Source: Limnochorda sp. LNt
GTDB lineage: Bacteria; Bacillota; Limnochordia; Limnochordales; Geochordaceae
DNA: 64,000 nucleotides
Direction of reading: 5' to 3'
NCBI RefSeq assembly: GCF_035593265.1
Contig: NZ_CP141614.1
Coordinates: forward strand, 930,001 to 994,000
Below the pieces are notes generated by a model. It ran no database searches, was not told the DNA's origin, and saw only the letters and a program-made list of their open reading frames with translations. This document shows positions 30,478-37,361 of the stretch, one piece after another (within the stretch, counting starts at the first letter, position 1; every line of letters begins with the position of its first letter). Position numbers and translations under genes: made by a program.

Positions 30478-30810
30478 GTGAGGCGCTGGACTTTCCTCAG
30501 CAATCACGCCCAGGTGCTGCTCTGCATCGCGAGGGACCCGTCGGTGACCGCCCGCGAGATCGGCCGGCAGGTGGGCATCACCGAGCGGGCGGCCCAAAAC
30601 ATCATCCGGGACCTGGAGGCGGCCGGGTACGTGACGAAGCAGCGACAAGGCCGTCGCAACCGCTACGCGTTGCACCTGGATCGCCCCATGCGCCATCCGG
30701 CGCAGCGGGGCTTGACGGTGCGCGACCTTCTGGAGATGCTGCAAGATCCGCGGGTGACGGCAGCGCCGTCGCCCGATGAGACGGTGCGACCCGAGCGACC
30801 CGAGGCGTGA
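30478..30810 (+). CDS. Winged-helix HTH regulator, divergent from sbtA
   Basis: This 110-residue protein has a MarR/ArsR-like winged helix (VTAREIGRQVGITERAAQN as recognition region, then LEAAGYVTKQRQGRRNRYAL as wing). A short tail contains GLTVRDLLEML. There are no cysteine metal sites. GTG 30478 is preceded by GGGGGAGG. Divergent from sbtA with phased repeats between them, it most likely regulates sbtA and itself. The signal is unknown. argS begins 31 bases after its stop. Confidence 0.75.
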   Translation: MRRWTFLSNHAQVLLCIARDPSVTAREIGRQVGITERAAQNIIRDLEAAGYVTKQRQGRRNRYALHLDRPMRHPAQRGLTVRDLLEMLQDPRVTAAPSPDETVRPERPEA

Positions 30811-30840
30811 GGCCACGCAGCTTCCGAGGTGAGTGCGGCC

Positions 30841-32850
30841 ATGGACGTCCTACGCTTCGAAGATCTCGTCTACGAGCTGGGTGACGCAACCCGCCCAACG
30901 GTGGTTTCAGGAGCGGTCCCGGAAAACGGGGTGTTGGTTATCCGAGGGCTCGTGACGTTACGCAGCCTCATCGCCCGCGAAGTTGGTGAAGCCGTTGGTC
31001 GCTTGCTGCGCCAGGGCGGCCTCGAGTGGCCCGGCGGCCTCGAGCCCCTGGTGGAGCAGCCCGCCCGCATTGAGCACGGTGACTACACCACCAACGTGGC
31101 GCTCCAACTCGCCCGCCACCTGCGAAAGCCCCCGATCCAGATCGCGGCTCAGCTGGCCGGAGAGCTGCGGACGCTGCCGATGGCTTCCCGGGTGGAGGCG
31201 GCGGCGCCCGGCTTCGTCAACATCTGGCTCGATTGGCGATGGTGGGCGTCTCACGGCACGATGCTCCCTGAGCCGTCCAAGGAGCGCGCCGCCGAGAAGG
31301 TCGTGGTCGAGCACACCTCCATCAACCCCAACAAGGCGGCCCACGTGGGGCATTTGCGCAACGCCTGCATCGGAGATACGCTTGCCCGCCTGTTGCGGCG
31401 CGTGGGGTATCGGGTGGAGGTCCACAACTACATCGACGATCTGGGAGACCAGGTGGCCGATACGGTCGTCGGCATCCTGCACGTCCCGATCACGGGCCGC
31501 TACAGCCGTTTCGGCGACTTCTGCTGGGACGTCTACGCCCGGGTGAGCCAGGCGTACGAGCGTGACGAGGCGCTCAAGGCCCGGCGGGCCGAGGTGCTGC
31601 ACGCGCTCGAAGCCGGAGACAACAACACGGCGTGGCTCGGCAGGCTGGTGGCGGAGCGCGTCGCGCAAGAGCACGTCGCCGAGATGGGCGCGTTCGGCAT
31701 CACGTACAACCTGCTGGTTTGGGAGAGCGACATCGTACGGGAGGGGTTCTGGGCGGCCGCCTTCGAGCAGTTGCAGCGGTCACCCCTGTTCGTCAAGGAG
31801 ACCCGGGGGCGCCTCGCCGGCTGCTGGGTGCTCAAGCAGCCCCAGCAACAAGAAGGCCCTGCCGAAGCGGCCGTCGGACAGGAAGACGAGGCGGGCGACG
31901 ACGAGCACCTGACCGACAAGGTCCTGGTGCGTTCCAACGGCGTGCTCACGTACACCGCCAAGGACATCGCCTACCATCTCTGGAAGTTCGGCCTCTTGGG
32001 CAAGGAGTTTCGCTACCGGCGTTTCGCCCAGGGCTTGTGGACGACGGCGCCGGAGGGCACGAGCCGGCCGTTCGGCCGGGCCAAGCGCGTGCTCAACGTG
32101 ATCGACCGCCGCCAGGAGTACCCCCAGGCGATGGTTCGTCTGGCGCTCCAGGCCCTCGGTTTCGGGGAGGCCGCAGGGGCGGTGCACCATGTCTCGTACG
32201 GCGTGGTCAGCCTGAGCCCGGCCACGGCCGCCCGGCTCGGCATGGACACCTCGGATGGGCGCTCGTCTTACCCCATGTCGGGGCGCGAGGGGATCGGCAT
32301 CAAGATCCGCGACCTGCTCGACCTCATGGAGGCCTCCATCGATCGGGAGCGTTCCCGGCAGGTGGGGCTGTCGAGCCGGGCCATCGCGGCCGGGGCGATC
32401 CGCTACTTCTTGCTGCGCTACAATCTCGCAACCGAGATCGTCTTCGACATGGACAGCGCCCTCGACGTCCACGGCAACACCGGCCCGTACCTGATGTACG
32501 CCCACGCGCGAGCGGCCGGGATCCTGCGCAAGGGCGGCCTGGAGAGCCGGAGCGTCCCGCCGGCTCCCGAGCGCGTGCCCGAGATCTCCCAGGTTGAGCG
32601 GGCCCTGCTGCGGCACCTCGCCGATTGGCCGGACACCCTGGAGATGGCGGCGGTGGAGCTCAACCCGACGCTGGTGACGACGTACGCCTACGAGCTGGCG
32701 CAGCGCTTCACCGACTTTTACGAAAACATGCCGGTGTTGAAAGCACCCGAGCACGAACGGCCTTTCCGGCTCTGGCTCGTCGCCCTCTCCCGCGCCGTGC
32801 TCGCCGACGCGCTGGATGTGCTGGGCCTGCCGGCGCCCGAGCGCATGTGA
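30841..32850 (+). CDS. argS: Arginine-tRNA ligase, atypical
   Basis: This is a class I synthetase with an N-terminal Add-1-like domain (EHGDYTTNVALQLARHLRKP), the HIGH signature in NKAAHVGHLRNACIGDTLAR, a catalytic core, and the DALR anticodon domain (GNTGPYLMYAHARAAGILRK). The HIGH region with HTSINPNKA and NYIDDLGDQ looks more like archaeal/eukaryotic ArgS than the common bacterial type. There are about 50 extra N-terminal residues and an acidic, glutamine-rich insertion (QPQQQEGPAEAA to AGDDEH). The start is uncertain: ATG 30841, GTG 30829, or a later GTG. It may be a second argS in the genome. Confidence 0.85.
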   Translation: MDVLRFEDLVYELGDATRPTVVSGAVPENGVLVIRGLVTLRSLIAREVGEAVGRLLRQGGLEWPGGLEPLVEQPARIEHGDYTTNVALQLARHLRKPPIQIAAQLAGELRTLPMASRVEAAAPGFVNIWLDWRWWASHGTMLPEPSKERAAEKVVVEHTSINPNKAAHVGHLRNACIGDTLARLLRRVGYRVEVHNYIDDLGDQVADTVVGILHVPITGRYSRFGDFCWDVYARVSQAYERDEALKARRAEVLHALEAGDNNTAWLGRLVAERVAQEHVAEMGAFGITYNLLVWESDIVREGFWAAAFEQLQRSPLFVKETRGRLAGCWVLKQPQQQEGPAEAAVGQEDEAGDDEHLTDKVLVRSNGVLTYTAKDIAYHLWKFGLLGKEFRYRRFAQGLWTTAPEGTSRPFGRAKRVLNVIDRRQEYPQAMVRLALQALGFGEAAGAVHHVSYGVVSLSPATAARLGMDTSDGRSSYPMSGREGIGIKIRDLLDLMEASIDRERSRQVGLSSRAIAAGAIRYFLLRYNLATEIVFDMDSALDVHGNTGPYLMYAHARAAGILRKGGLESRSVPPAPERVPEISQVERALLRHLADWPDTLEMAAVELNPTLVTTYAYELAQRFTDFYENMPVLKAPEHERPFRLWLVALSRAVLADALDVLGLPAPERM

Positions 32851-33127
32851 GGGTAGGGTCACCCTCCCCTTTCCCTTCGTCCCCTGCGCCCCTACCGCAC
32901 GGAGCAGCCGAAGGCGTACAGGTAGGCGAGCAGCACCTGGTGGACGAGATAGATTCAGCCGAGCAGCAGCACGAGGCGTCCGCCTTCGCGACGCGGGCTC
33001 CTGGATACGCTGCAGCCTTGGCTACGGCCGCTTTAGGTGAGCACCAAATTGCCCGAAATCCTTTGGGATAGGAATCGTAGAACGGCTGTGAGCCGCCAGC
33101 TCGCCCCAAGAGGAGCCGCGCGAGGTG

Positions 33128-33266
33128 ATGGGTCCCGTGAGAGCCTGGTTTGTGCTGAGCAATCTGGTAGTACAGCTCTTCCTTGGCGCGCTCCTGTTCC
33201 GTGACGTTTTCGGCATGCCTGGTGCGCCAAATGGGGCCGTTATCCTTCTCATCATGGCTCTAGTTA
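33128..33266 (+). pseudogene. 5' part of a small membrane-protein gene split by an insertion sequence
   Basis: ATG 33128, preceded by an AGGAG site, encodes MGPVRAWFVLSNLVVQLFLG and a second hydrophobic stretch (GAVILLIMALV). The frame runs into the insertion sequence at 33267, where it stops within three codons. The continuation is at 34878, in frame if the element and one copy of the 7-bp duplication are removed. Codon use is less GC-rich than that of the neighbours. No family was recognised. Confidence 0.55.
33260..33266. repeat. Target-site duplication, left copy
   Basis: CTAGTTA lies directly before the left end of the insertion sequence. The same seven bases directly follow the right end at 34878-34884. 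Flanking bases differ, so the duplication is exactly 7 bp. Confidence 0.8.
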
Positions 33267-34877
33267 GTGCCTCCTGACAAAATCACTGTCCGTCGTTAGA
33301 GGGGAGTCTGAACCTTTAGCAACCCCAGCTCGTCATGCCGCCCTGTCCGGTCCTGCCCCGGCGGGGGTCTGCTCAGGCGCCTGCCGGGGCCAGGGCCAGC
33401 AGCCGGCGGGCCGCCCGGGTCAGGTTGTGGGCGAAGATGCCCTCCCCGCTCCAGGTCGCCGCCCGCTCGGCGCCCCGATAGCGGCTGCGGTCGAGTTCAA
33501 AGGTGTCTTTGAGATGCGCAATGCGCCCCTCCTGGCCGCTGCGCCAGCGCAGCAACCGCCGAAAGGCCCAGCGTCGCTCGAAAAGTCGACGAGCCCGACC
33601 GCCTCGGGCCGGCAGGGCCACGTGCGCGATGCCCATCGCCCGCAGCGCCGCGTCGTTGGCCCGGCTGCTCATGCCCGGTCGGCGGCCACCGCTCGGGCGT
33701 GGCTCCGACCGCGTGGATGTGGCCCGCCACGGCGTCCACCAGCAAGCTGTCGTCGCTGGGATTGCCGACATGCAGCCGCCAGTGGCTGATGAAGCCCTCC
33801 TGGGTCTCCACCAGGGTCAGCTTGTAGCCGAACTCGACGGGCTTCGAAAGCTTCCCCCGCCGGATGGGGCGCGCATCCGGGTCGAAGAGGCTGACCAGCC
33901 GGTCCGGGATGGTCCGGATGCCCTGCAAGCGAAGCCGGGTCTGCTCCAGCACCCGGCGCAGGCGGCGGGTGTACGTGACCAGACCCTGCGCGAGGGCCCG
34001 GTAACGAGCGCCGACCGCCGGACCGAGCTGTCGGATGCGGCGCTGGACAGCCCGAGCCATGCGCTCGGCCTCCTGAAGCGTCTGCTCGGCCCGCCGAGCC
34101 ACTTCGGCGGTAAGCCGGTCCACCTCGGCCTGGGCCTTCTCCCCTCCCCGGCGAAGCACCTGGCCGATGCGGCGCAGCCGGCGGCGGACCGAACGCAGGC
34201 GGTCTCGGACCGAAAGGCGTACCCCGATGCCGGCTTCCTTGGCCCGGCGCATCAGCCGCGTCAGCACCCGCACCCCGTCGGCCAGCAGGCCCGCGTCGGT
34301 GGGGTGATGGATGTTGGCTTCCACCACCGTGGTGTCCACCCGGATCCGCTGGCCGTGGCGCTTCATCAGCCGCGCCTCCACCAGCTGGGCCATCAGGGCG
34401 TCGTTGAGTTGCTCGATGACTTCCGGACCCAGTCGGTGCGTCAGCTTGATGAGGGTGGTGGCATCGGGCACCTTGTCGGTCAAGCGCAACCGGCAAAAGC
34501 GCCGCCAGACCAGGCTGTCGGCCACTTCCTTGACGAGGGCCTCGAAGCCCAGCCGGTAGCGGCGCTTCAGGTACATCATGCGCAGGTACGTCTCCAGGGG
34601 GATGGTGGGCCGACCCCGCCGGGCCGTGAGCTTGCGCCGGATAGGCTCCAGGAAGCGCTCGTCGTCCAGCAGCCGGTCGATGATGGCCAGCTCCTTGGGC
34701 AGCTCGAAGAGCTGGGGGTCGATGAGGCTTTCGAAGAGGTCCGCCTTGAACGCCACGTTGCGGTCCCGACGCACGATGCCATGCCTCCTGGGGCCGATTT
34801 TAGCATCATTCGGTCTCGGGGAGGAGAGGGGTGAGCCCGTCACGACGGCCTTCTCTGGACGAGTTTATCAGGGGCAA
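33267..34877 (-). mobile_element. Insertion sequence, 1611 bp, ISNCY/IS5-like, with terminal inverted repeats
   Basis: Bounded by the 7-bp direct repeat CTAGTTA. The left end GTGCCTCCTGACAAAATC and the right end (minus strand) TTGCCCCTGATAAACTC match at 14 positions with one gap. Inside is one transposase gene on the minus strand. Length, short imperfect ends and a 7-bp duplication suit the ISDol1-type group of ISNCY, recalled rather than searched. The insertion splits a membrane-protein gene. Confidence 0.85.
33373..34774 (-). pseudogene. DDE transposase of the insertion sequence, frameshifted
   Basis: The GTG start at 34774 has AGGAGG 9 bases upstream. The product has an N-terminal domain (LTARRGRPTIPLETYLRMMY), the first catalytic aspartate in RIRVDTTVVEANIHHPTD, a long helical insertion rich in arginine (about 165-290), HVGNPSDDSLLVDAVAGH, and then loses frame near 33690. 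Two single-G additions (near 33683-33694 and 33671-33676) restore VAADRG and MSSRANDAALRAMG, leading to EGRIAHLKDTF with the catalytic glutamate and the end at 33373. As read, the element would be immobile unless these are base-calling errors. Confidence 0.85.
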
Positions 34878-34884
34878 CTAGTTA
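34878..34884. repeat. Target-site duplication, right copy
   Basis: CTAGTTA directly follows the right inverted repeat of the insertion sequence and matches the left copy at 33260-33266. Confidence 0.8.
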
Positions 34885-35110
34885 ATATCGCAACCCTAGT
34901 AGCTCTTCGGATGCCGGCAACCGACCAGCATCGACGCTTCGAGTTCTACTGGCGCCTTGGGGGCATGGTAGTAGTTGCCGCGGTCGCCGTCCATGCATGG
35001 ATCGATCCCGCTGCGGGTCACGATGTGGCTACCGCGGTCGTTGGCGGCCTTGCGACGGCAACATACCTTTTCGGCCCTGCCTTGGTGCGAAAATGGCGTA
35101 AGGCTTGCCA
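34885..35110 (+). pseudogene. 3' part of the membrane-protein gene split by the insertion sequence
   Basis: After removing the element the frame continues NIATLVALRMPATDQHRRFE, then WRLGGMVVVAAVAVHAWID, GHDVATAVVGGLATATYLFG and PALVRKWRKA. This gives a protein of about 125 residues with four hydrophobic segments. The natural end is unclear because the frame runs on past 35110 into sequence of different character. Lower-GC codons set it apart from the core genes. Confidence 0.5.
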
Positions 35111-35270
35111 CGCAGAGCTAGCTACGGGCCCGTTCTGTACCTCCTGGGCCAGCGCGGCTGCGGTGTCGAGGATGAGTGCCAGCACCTGCTCCACCTCATG
35201 CAGGATTTCGGGGAGCGTACCTGGCGGGGCTACCGCTGTAGAGCCCGTGGCGGAGAGCCGGAGGAGAACG

Positions 35271-35309
35271 AAGCCAGGGAAGGGATGACCGACGGGACTA
35301 TCCCTTCAG
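35271..35309. repeat. 39-bp hairpin-bearing direct repeat, copy 1
   Basis: Matches 36332-36370 at 38 of 39 bases. It contains the inverted repeat GAAGGGAT/ATCCCTTC around a 14-base loop. Copy 2 covers the last codons and stop of the DUF2442 gene, so copy 1 marks where a related gene end once stood. Confidence 0.75.
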
Positions 35310-35399
35310 AGTCCAGGGGCAAATTGGCGCAGGAACCGGTGCTGGGACCTGTCCAGGTCGAGCTGCCCGGGCCTGCCTTCCCGTAGGGCCACCGCTCGC

Positions 35400-35742
35400 A
35401 TGCGCTGTAAGAGGTCCTGGGCAGTCGACGAGGACACCGCGGACCGCCTGATCGCACTGGCCCCGCGGCAGGGCATCCTGGCCGGCGGGGACCCACAGGC
35501 TCTGGCAGCTGAGCCGCCTGGTGGCAACGGCGCGAACCTTACGACAGCGGCTCGCGGCGGCTGAACAGCGCCGAGCGACACCGACCGTCAACGAGGAACA
35601 GATGCGGACGGGGCTCGACGAAGCGCTGCGGATCGTAAATGGGGCAGATGCGGAGGCCTTCCGGCGCCTTGTGCGCGCCTTCGCCCGGCTGGCTGCCCCC
35701 CACCCGTCCCGCCGGCAGGTGCGGGTGGAGCTGGTGCCGGAT
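35400..35742 (+). pseudogene. Remnant of a large serine recombinase, C-terminal tail
   Basis: In shifting frames the sequence reads DEDTADRLIALAPRQG, then LVATARTLRQRLAAAEQRRA and MRTGLDEALRIVNGADAEAF, then RLVRAFARLAAPHPSRRQVR and VELVPD. The coiled-coil, then Ala/Leu-rich segment, then short beta ending is typical of the tail of large serine recombinases. No catalytic domain is present. It abuts repeat copy A, which carries a relic of the tRNA-Glu 3' end. Confidence 0.5.
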
Positions 35743-35820
35743 CCTCGCGCCGGGTGGCACCCGGGGCTCGTTTGTGGTCCGAGAAACGCGACTTGTTGGT
35801 ACTCCCACCGGGGTTCGAAC
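35743..35820. repeat. tRNA-Glu 3'-end relic with downstream flank, copy A (attachment-site-like)
   Basis: This 78-bp stretch matches 37109-37187 at about 90%. Its last 24 bases are, on the minus strand, GTTCGAACCCCGGTGGGAGT plus ACCA, a relic of the T-arm and acceptor end of the tRNA at 37164-37239. The rest of the tRNA is absent here. The repeat begins with a CCGGG/CCCGG hairpin. Duplicated tRNA 3' ends are the usual signature of element integration. Confidence 0.7.
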
Positions 35821-35954
35821 TTCTCGCGTTTCACCGGCGCCTTCTTCGTGTGCCCGCGTAATTGGGCATGCGACACCCCGGGAATGCTTCCCGGATGCTC
35901 GAGCGGCGTGCAGTACCTGCGTGGTAGAATTACCTTCGAGGAGATGAACGGAGC

Positions 35955-36128
35955 ATGGCCTGGCAAGATCTGGTCGAGGTAAACCCCGCCGTCTTAAAAG
36001 GCAAGCCGGTCCTCCGGGGCACACGGGTTCCGGTGCATCTGGTCGTCGGGAACCTGGCCGGGGGCGCGTCTGTCGAGGAAGTCATGGCCTGCACCGATGC
36101 GTCACCCAGGAAAGGTGCGGGCGGGTAG
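35955..36128 (+). pseudogene. DUF433 antitoxin-like gene, 5' fragment
   Basis: ATG 35955 opens MAWQDLVEVNPAVLKGKPVL followed by RGTRVPVHLVVGNLAGGASV. This is the start of a DUF433 protein, often paired with a PIN-like toxin partner (DUF5615). Family similarity ends near 36090. The frame then runs 13 codons into the remains of an opposite-strand DsbA-like gene and stops. The DNA-binding or dimerisation half is missing and no partner toxin is present. Confidence 0.65.
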
Positions 36129-36331
36129 ATGAAGCGCACCTGGCCGGCGTGAACGTCGCGCTCCGCCAGCCAAGGCTGGACCTCCCGGGCGAAGGTGGCA
36201 CAGTGCGGGCAAGCAAAGTCGAGGTAGGCGATCACTGTGACCGGAGTCGACGCTCGGCCCAGGGACCGTTCAAGCACCTCCCAGCGGGCTTCAAGGGGAG
36301 CCGGCGGCGCCTGGGCAGGCCAAAAGATAAA
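36088..36331 (-). pseudogene. DsbA-like thiol-disulfide oxidoreductase fragment
   Basis: On the minus strand the frame reads a membrane-anchor-like GFIFWPAQAPP, then TPVTVIAYLDFACPHCATFA and AGQVRFIYPPAPFLGDASVQ. The CPHC motif marks a thioredoxin-fold DsbA/disulfide-bond protein. Both ends are lost: the 5' end stops at the 39-bp repeat (36332) and the 3' end at the junction with DUF433 near 36090. Confidence 0.6.
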
Positions 36332-36370
36332 GCCAGGGAAGGGATGAGCGACGGGACTATCCCTTCAGGA
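36332..36370. repeat. 39-bp hairpin-bearing direct repeat, copy 2 (terminator of DUF2442)
   Basis: The same 39-bp sequence as 35271-35309. On the minus strand GAAGGGAT pairs with ATCCCTTC, and the stretch is followed by CCCTGGCTTTATCTTTT. This can act as the terminator of the DUF4160/DUF2442 unit whose last codons it includes. Confidence 0.65.
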
Positions 36371-36599
36371 GGCCCTCGATGGAGATGTCCTCGTCAAGGT
36401 CCTCCCAATGAATGCCAATGCCGCCACCGATCCAGCGCCAGTTCCTGCGCTGCTCGGGAGTGGCACGGCTCAACTTTGGGAACCACTCGAGCGGCACGCT
36501 GATGCGTCGACCGTCGAGCAGGTCCACATGCATCATCGCGTCGTCGAACTCGACGCGGACGCCCACAGCATCGTGTAGCTTAGTGGCCAAAGTGCTCAC
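36357..36599 (-). CDS. DUF2442 domain protein
   Basis: This 80-residue protein contains MMHVDLLDGRRISVPLEWFP and GGIGIHWEDLDEDISIEGLL, the full DUF2442 core. DUF2442 proteins commonly follow DUF4160 proteins in compact two-gene units on mobile DNA and are suspected toxin-antitoxin parts, though no activity is established to my knowledge. Its start overlaps the DUF4160 end by 20 bases, so the two are translationally coupled. Confidence 0.8.
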   Translation of the reverse strand: MSTLATKLHDAVGVRVEFDDAMMHVDLLDGRRISVPLEWFPKLSRATPEQRRNWRWIGGGIGIHWEDLDEDISIEGLLKG

Positions 36600-36816
36600 T
36601 CCATCGCCTCAGGAACTCGCTCTCGTGTTCTTCGACTATCTTGCGCAGGCGGGATAGCTCCTGCGCAGAGAAGCCGCGAGACCGGGCCAGGCTGGCGGGC
36701 TTTAGCCAGAACTTGGCATAGGCATCGCCGCGCTCGACGTGGATATGAGGCGGCTCATTGCCCTCGTTGCTGAAGAAAAAGAAGCGGTAGGCCGCCAGCC
36801 TTAACACGGTTGGCAT
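36580..36816 (-). CDS. DUF4160 domain protein
   Basis: This 78-residue protein has FFFFSNEGNEPPHIHVERGD and AYAKFWLKPASLARSRGFSA, the DUF4160 signature with its conserved HIHV histidines. It is the upstream gene of the overlapping pair with DUF2442. ATG 36816 was chosen because the family begins MPTVLR. TAAGAT at about 30 bases upstream is a possible -10. The pair is intact amid gene debris. Confidence 0.8.
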   Translation of the reverse strand: MPTVLRLAAYRFFFFSNEGNEPPHIHVERGDAYAKFWLKPASLARSRGFSAQELSRLRKIVEEHESEFLRRWSEHFGH

Positions 36817-36837
36817 GACGTCTCGCCTACATCTTAG

Positions 36838-37105
36838 CACGGGATGGTCCGTACTGTGCCGGATCTTTGCGTGGCGCCTGGAGGGCCGCTCGTACCAGTG
36901 GATCCGTGACCGGCTCAAGGCCGAGGGCGTACCGGCCCCCGGGGCACTCGCGGGCGCAACAGCACCCTGCACACCCTGCTGGGCGAGGACTACATCCTGA
37001 CCTCTGCGGGGTATGCTGCGTGCGATGAGCACTACCGCGAGGGTCCAAAACCGCGTGGTGTACGGTACAAGCCCCGAGAGGAGTGGATCGTTGAGCCTCG
37101 AACAC
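36838..37105 (+). pseudogene. Remnant of a large serine recombinase, recombinase-domain part
   Basis: One frame reads LCRIFAWRLEGRSYQWIRDR then LKAEGVPAPG. After a shift near 36950 another reads RNSTLHTLLGEDYI and later GPKPRGVRYKPREEWIV. This is the pfam Recombinase domain of large serine integrases (R-IF-L-G-SY-I---LN--G-P-P), cut off just before the usual THPAII segment. Catalytic N terminus and C-terminal tail are missing. It directly abuts repeat copy B and the tRNA-Glu gene. Confidence 0.65.
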
Positions 37106-37108
37106 ACC

Positions 37109-37187
37109 CCTCGCGCCGGGTGGCACCCGGCGGCTCTCTTGTGGTCCGAGAAACGCGACTTGTTGGTACCCCCACCCGGATTCGAAC
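37109..37187. repeat. tRNA-Glu 3' end and flank, copy B (attachment-site-like)
   Basis: 79 bp matching copy A at 35743-35820. Here the right part is the real 3' end of the tRNA-Glu gene. The left part carries CGCCGGGTG/CACCCGGCG, a perfect inverted repeat with one central base that could serve as the tRNA terminator on the minus strand. Confidence 0.7.
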
Positions 37188-37239
37188 CGGGGTCTCATGG
37201 CTGAGAACCATGTATCCTAGGCCGCTAGACGATGGGGGC
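37164..37239 (-). tRNA. tRNA-Glu (anticodon CTC)
   Basis: 76 bases including encoded CCA. The acceptor GCCCCCA pairs with TGGGGGT (one G-T pair). The anticodon stem CATGG/CCATG encloses TTCTCAG, giving anticodon CTC for GAG codons. The T-loop GGTTCGAATCC is standard. Its 3' end is the target of repeated integration (copies A and B). Confidence 0.93.
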
Positions 37240-37255
37240 ACCGCAGCCGGGGTGG

Positions 37256-37284
37256 ATTATAGCATAGGCTCCTGGGGCCTGCAA
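37256..37284 (-). promoter_or_regulatory. Promoter of tRNA-Glu
   Basis: On the minus strand TTGCAG and a perfect TATAAT are 17 bases apart, with an extended TGC just before the -10. The -10 lies 16 bases before the tRNA 5' end. Confidence 0.8.
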
Positions 37285-37361
37285 CAAGGATCCGGGGAGC
37301 AGGGAGGCGCCTCATCCCCTGGCAGCGTAAGACCCGGGGTGGGAAGGAGGCGCATGCGGGA

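Noticed and set aside
30780-30960. T-box leader upstream of argS
   Set aside because: The gap is only about 30 bases and no T-box or specifier structure is visible.
32851-33127. Possible membrane-protein tail on the minus strand after argS (IYLVHQVLLAYLYAFGC)
   Set aside because: It is only 18-20 codons between stops; no upstream part was found, so no gene was called.
33022-33255. 77-residue minus-strand frame opposite the split membrane gene
   Set aside because: The plus-strand frame is hydrophobic, has a ribosome site and continues in frame beyond the insertion sequence, so it is the better reading.
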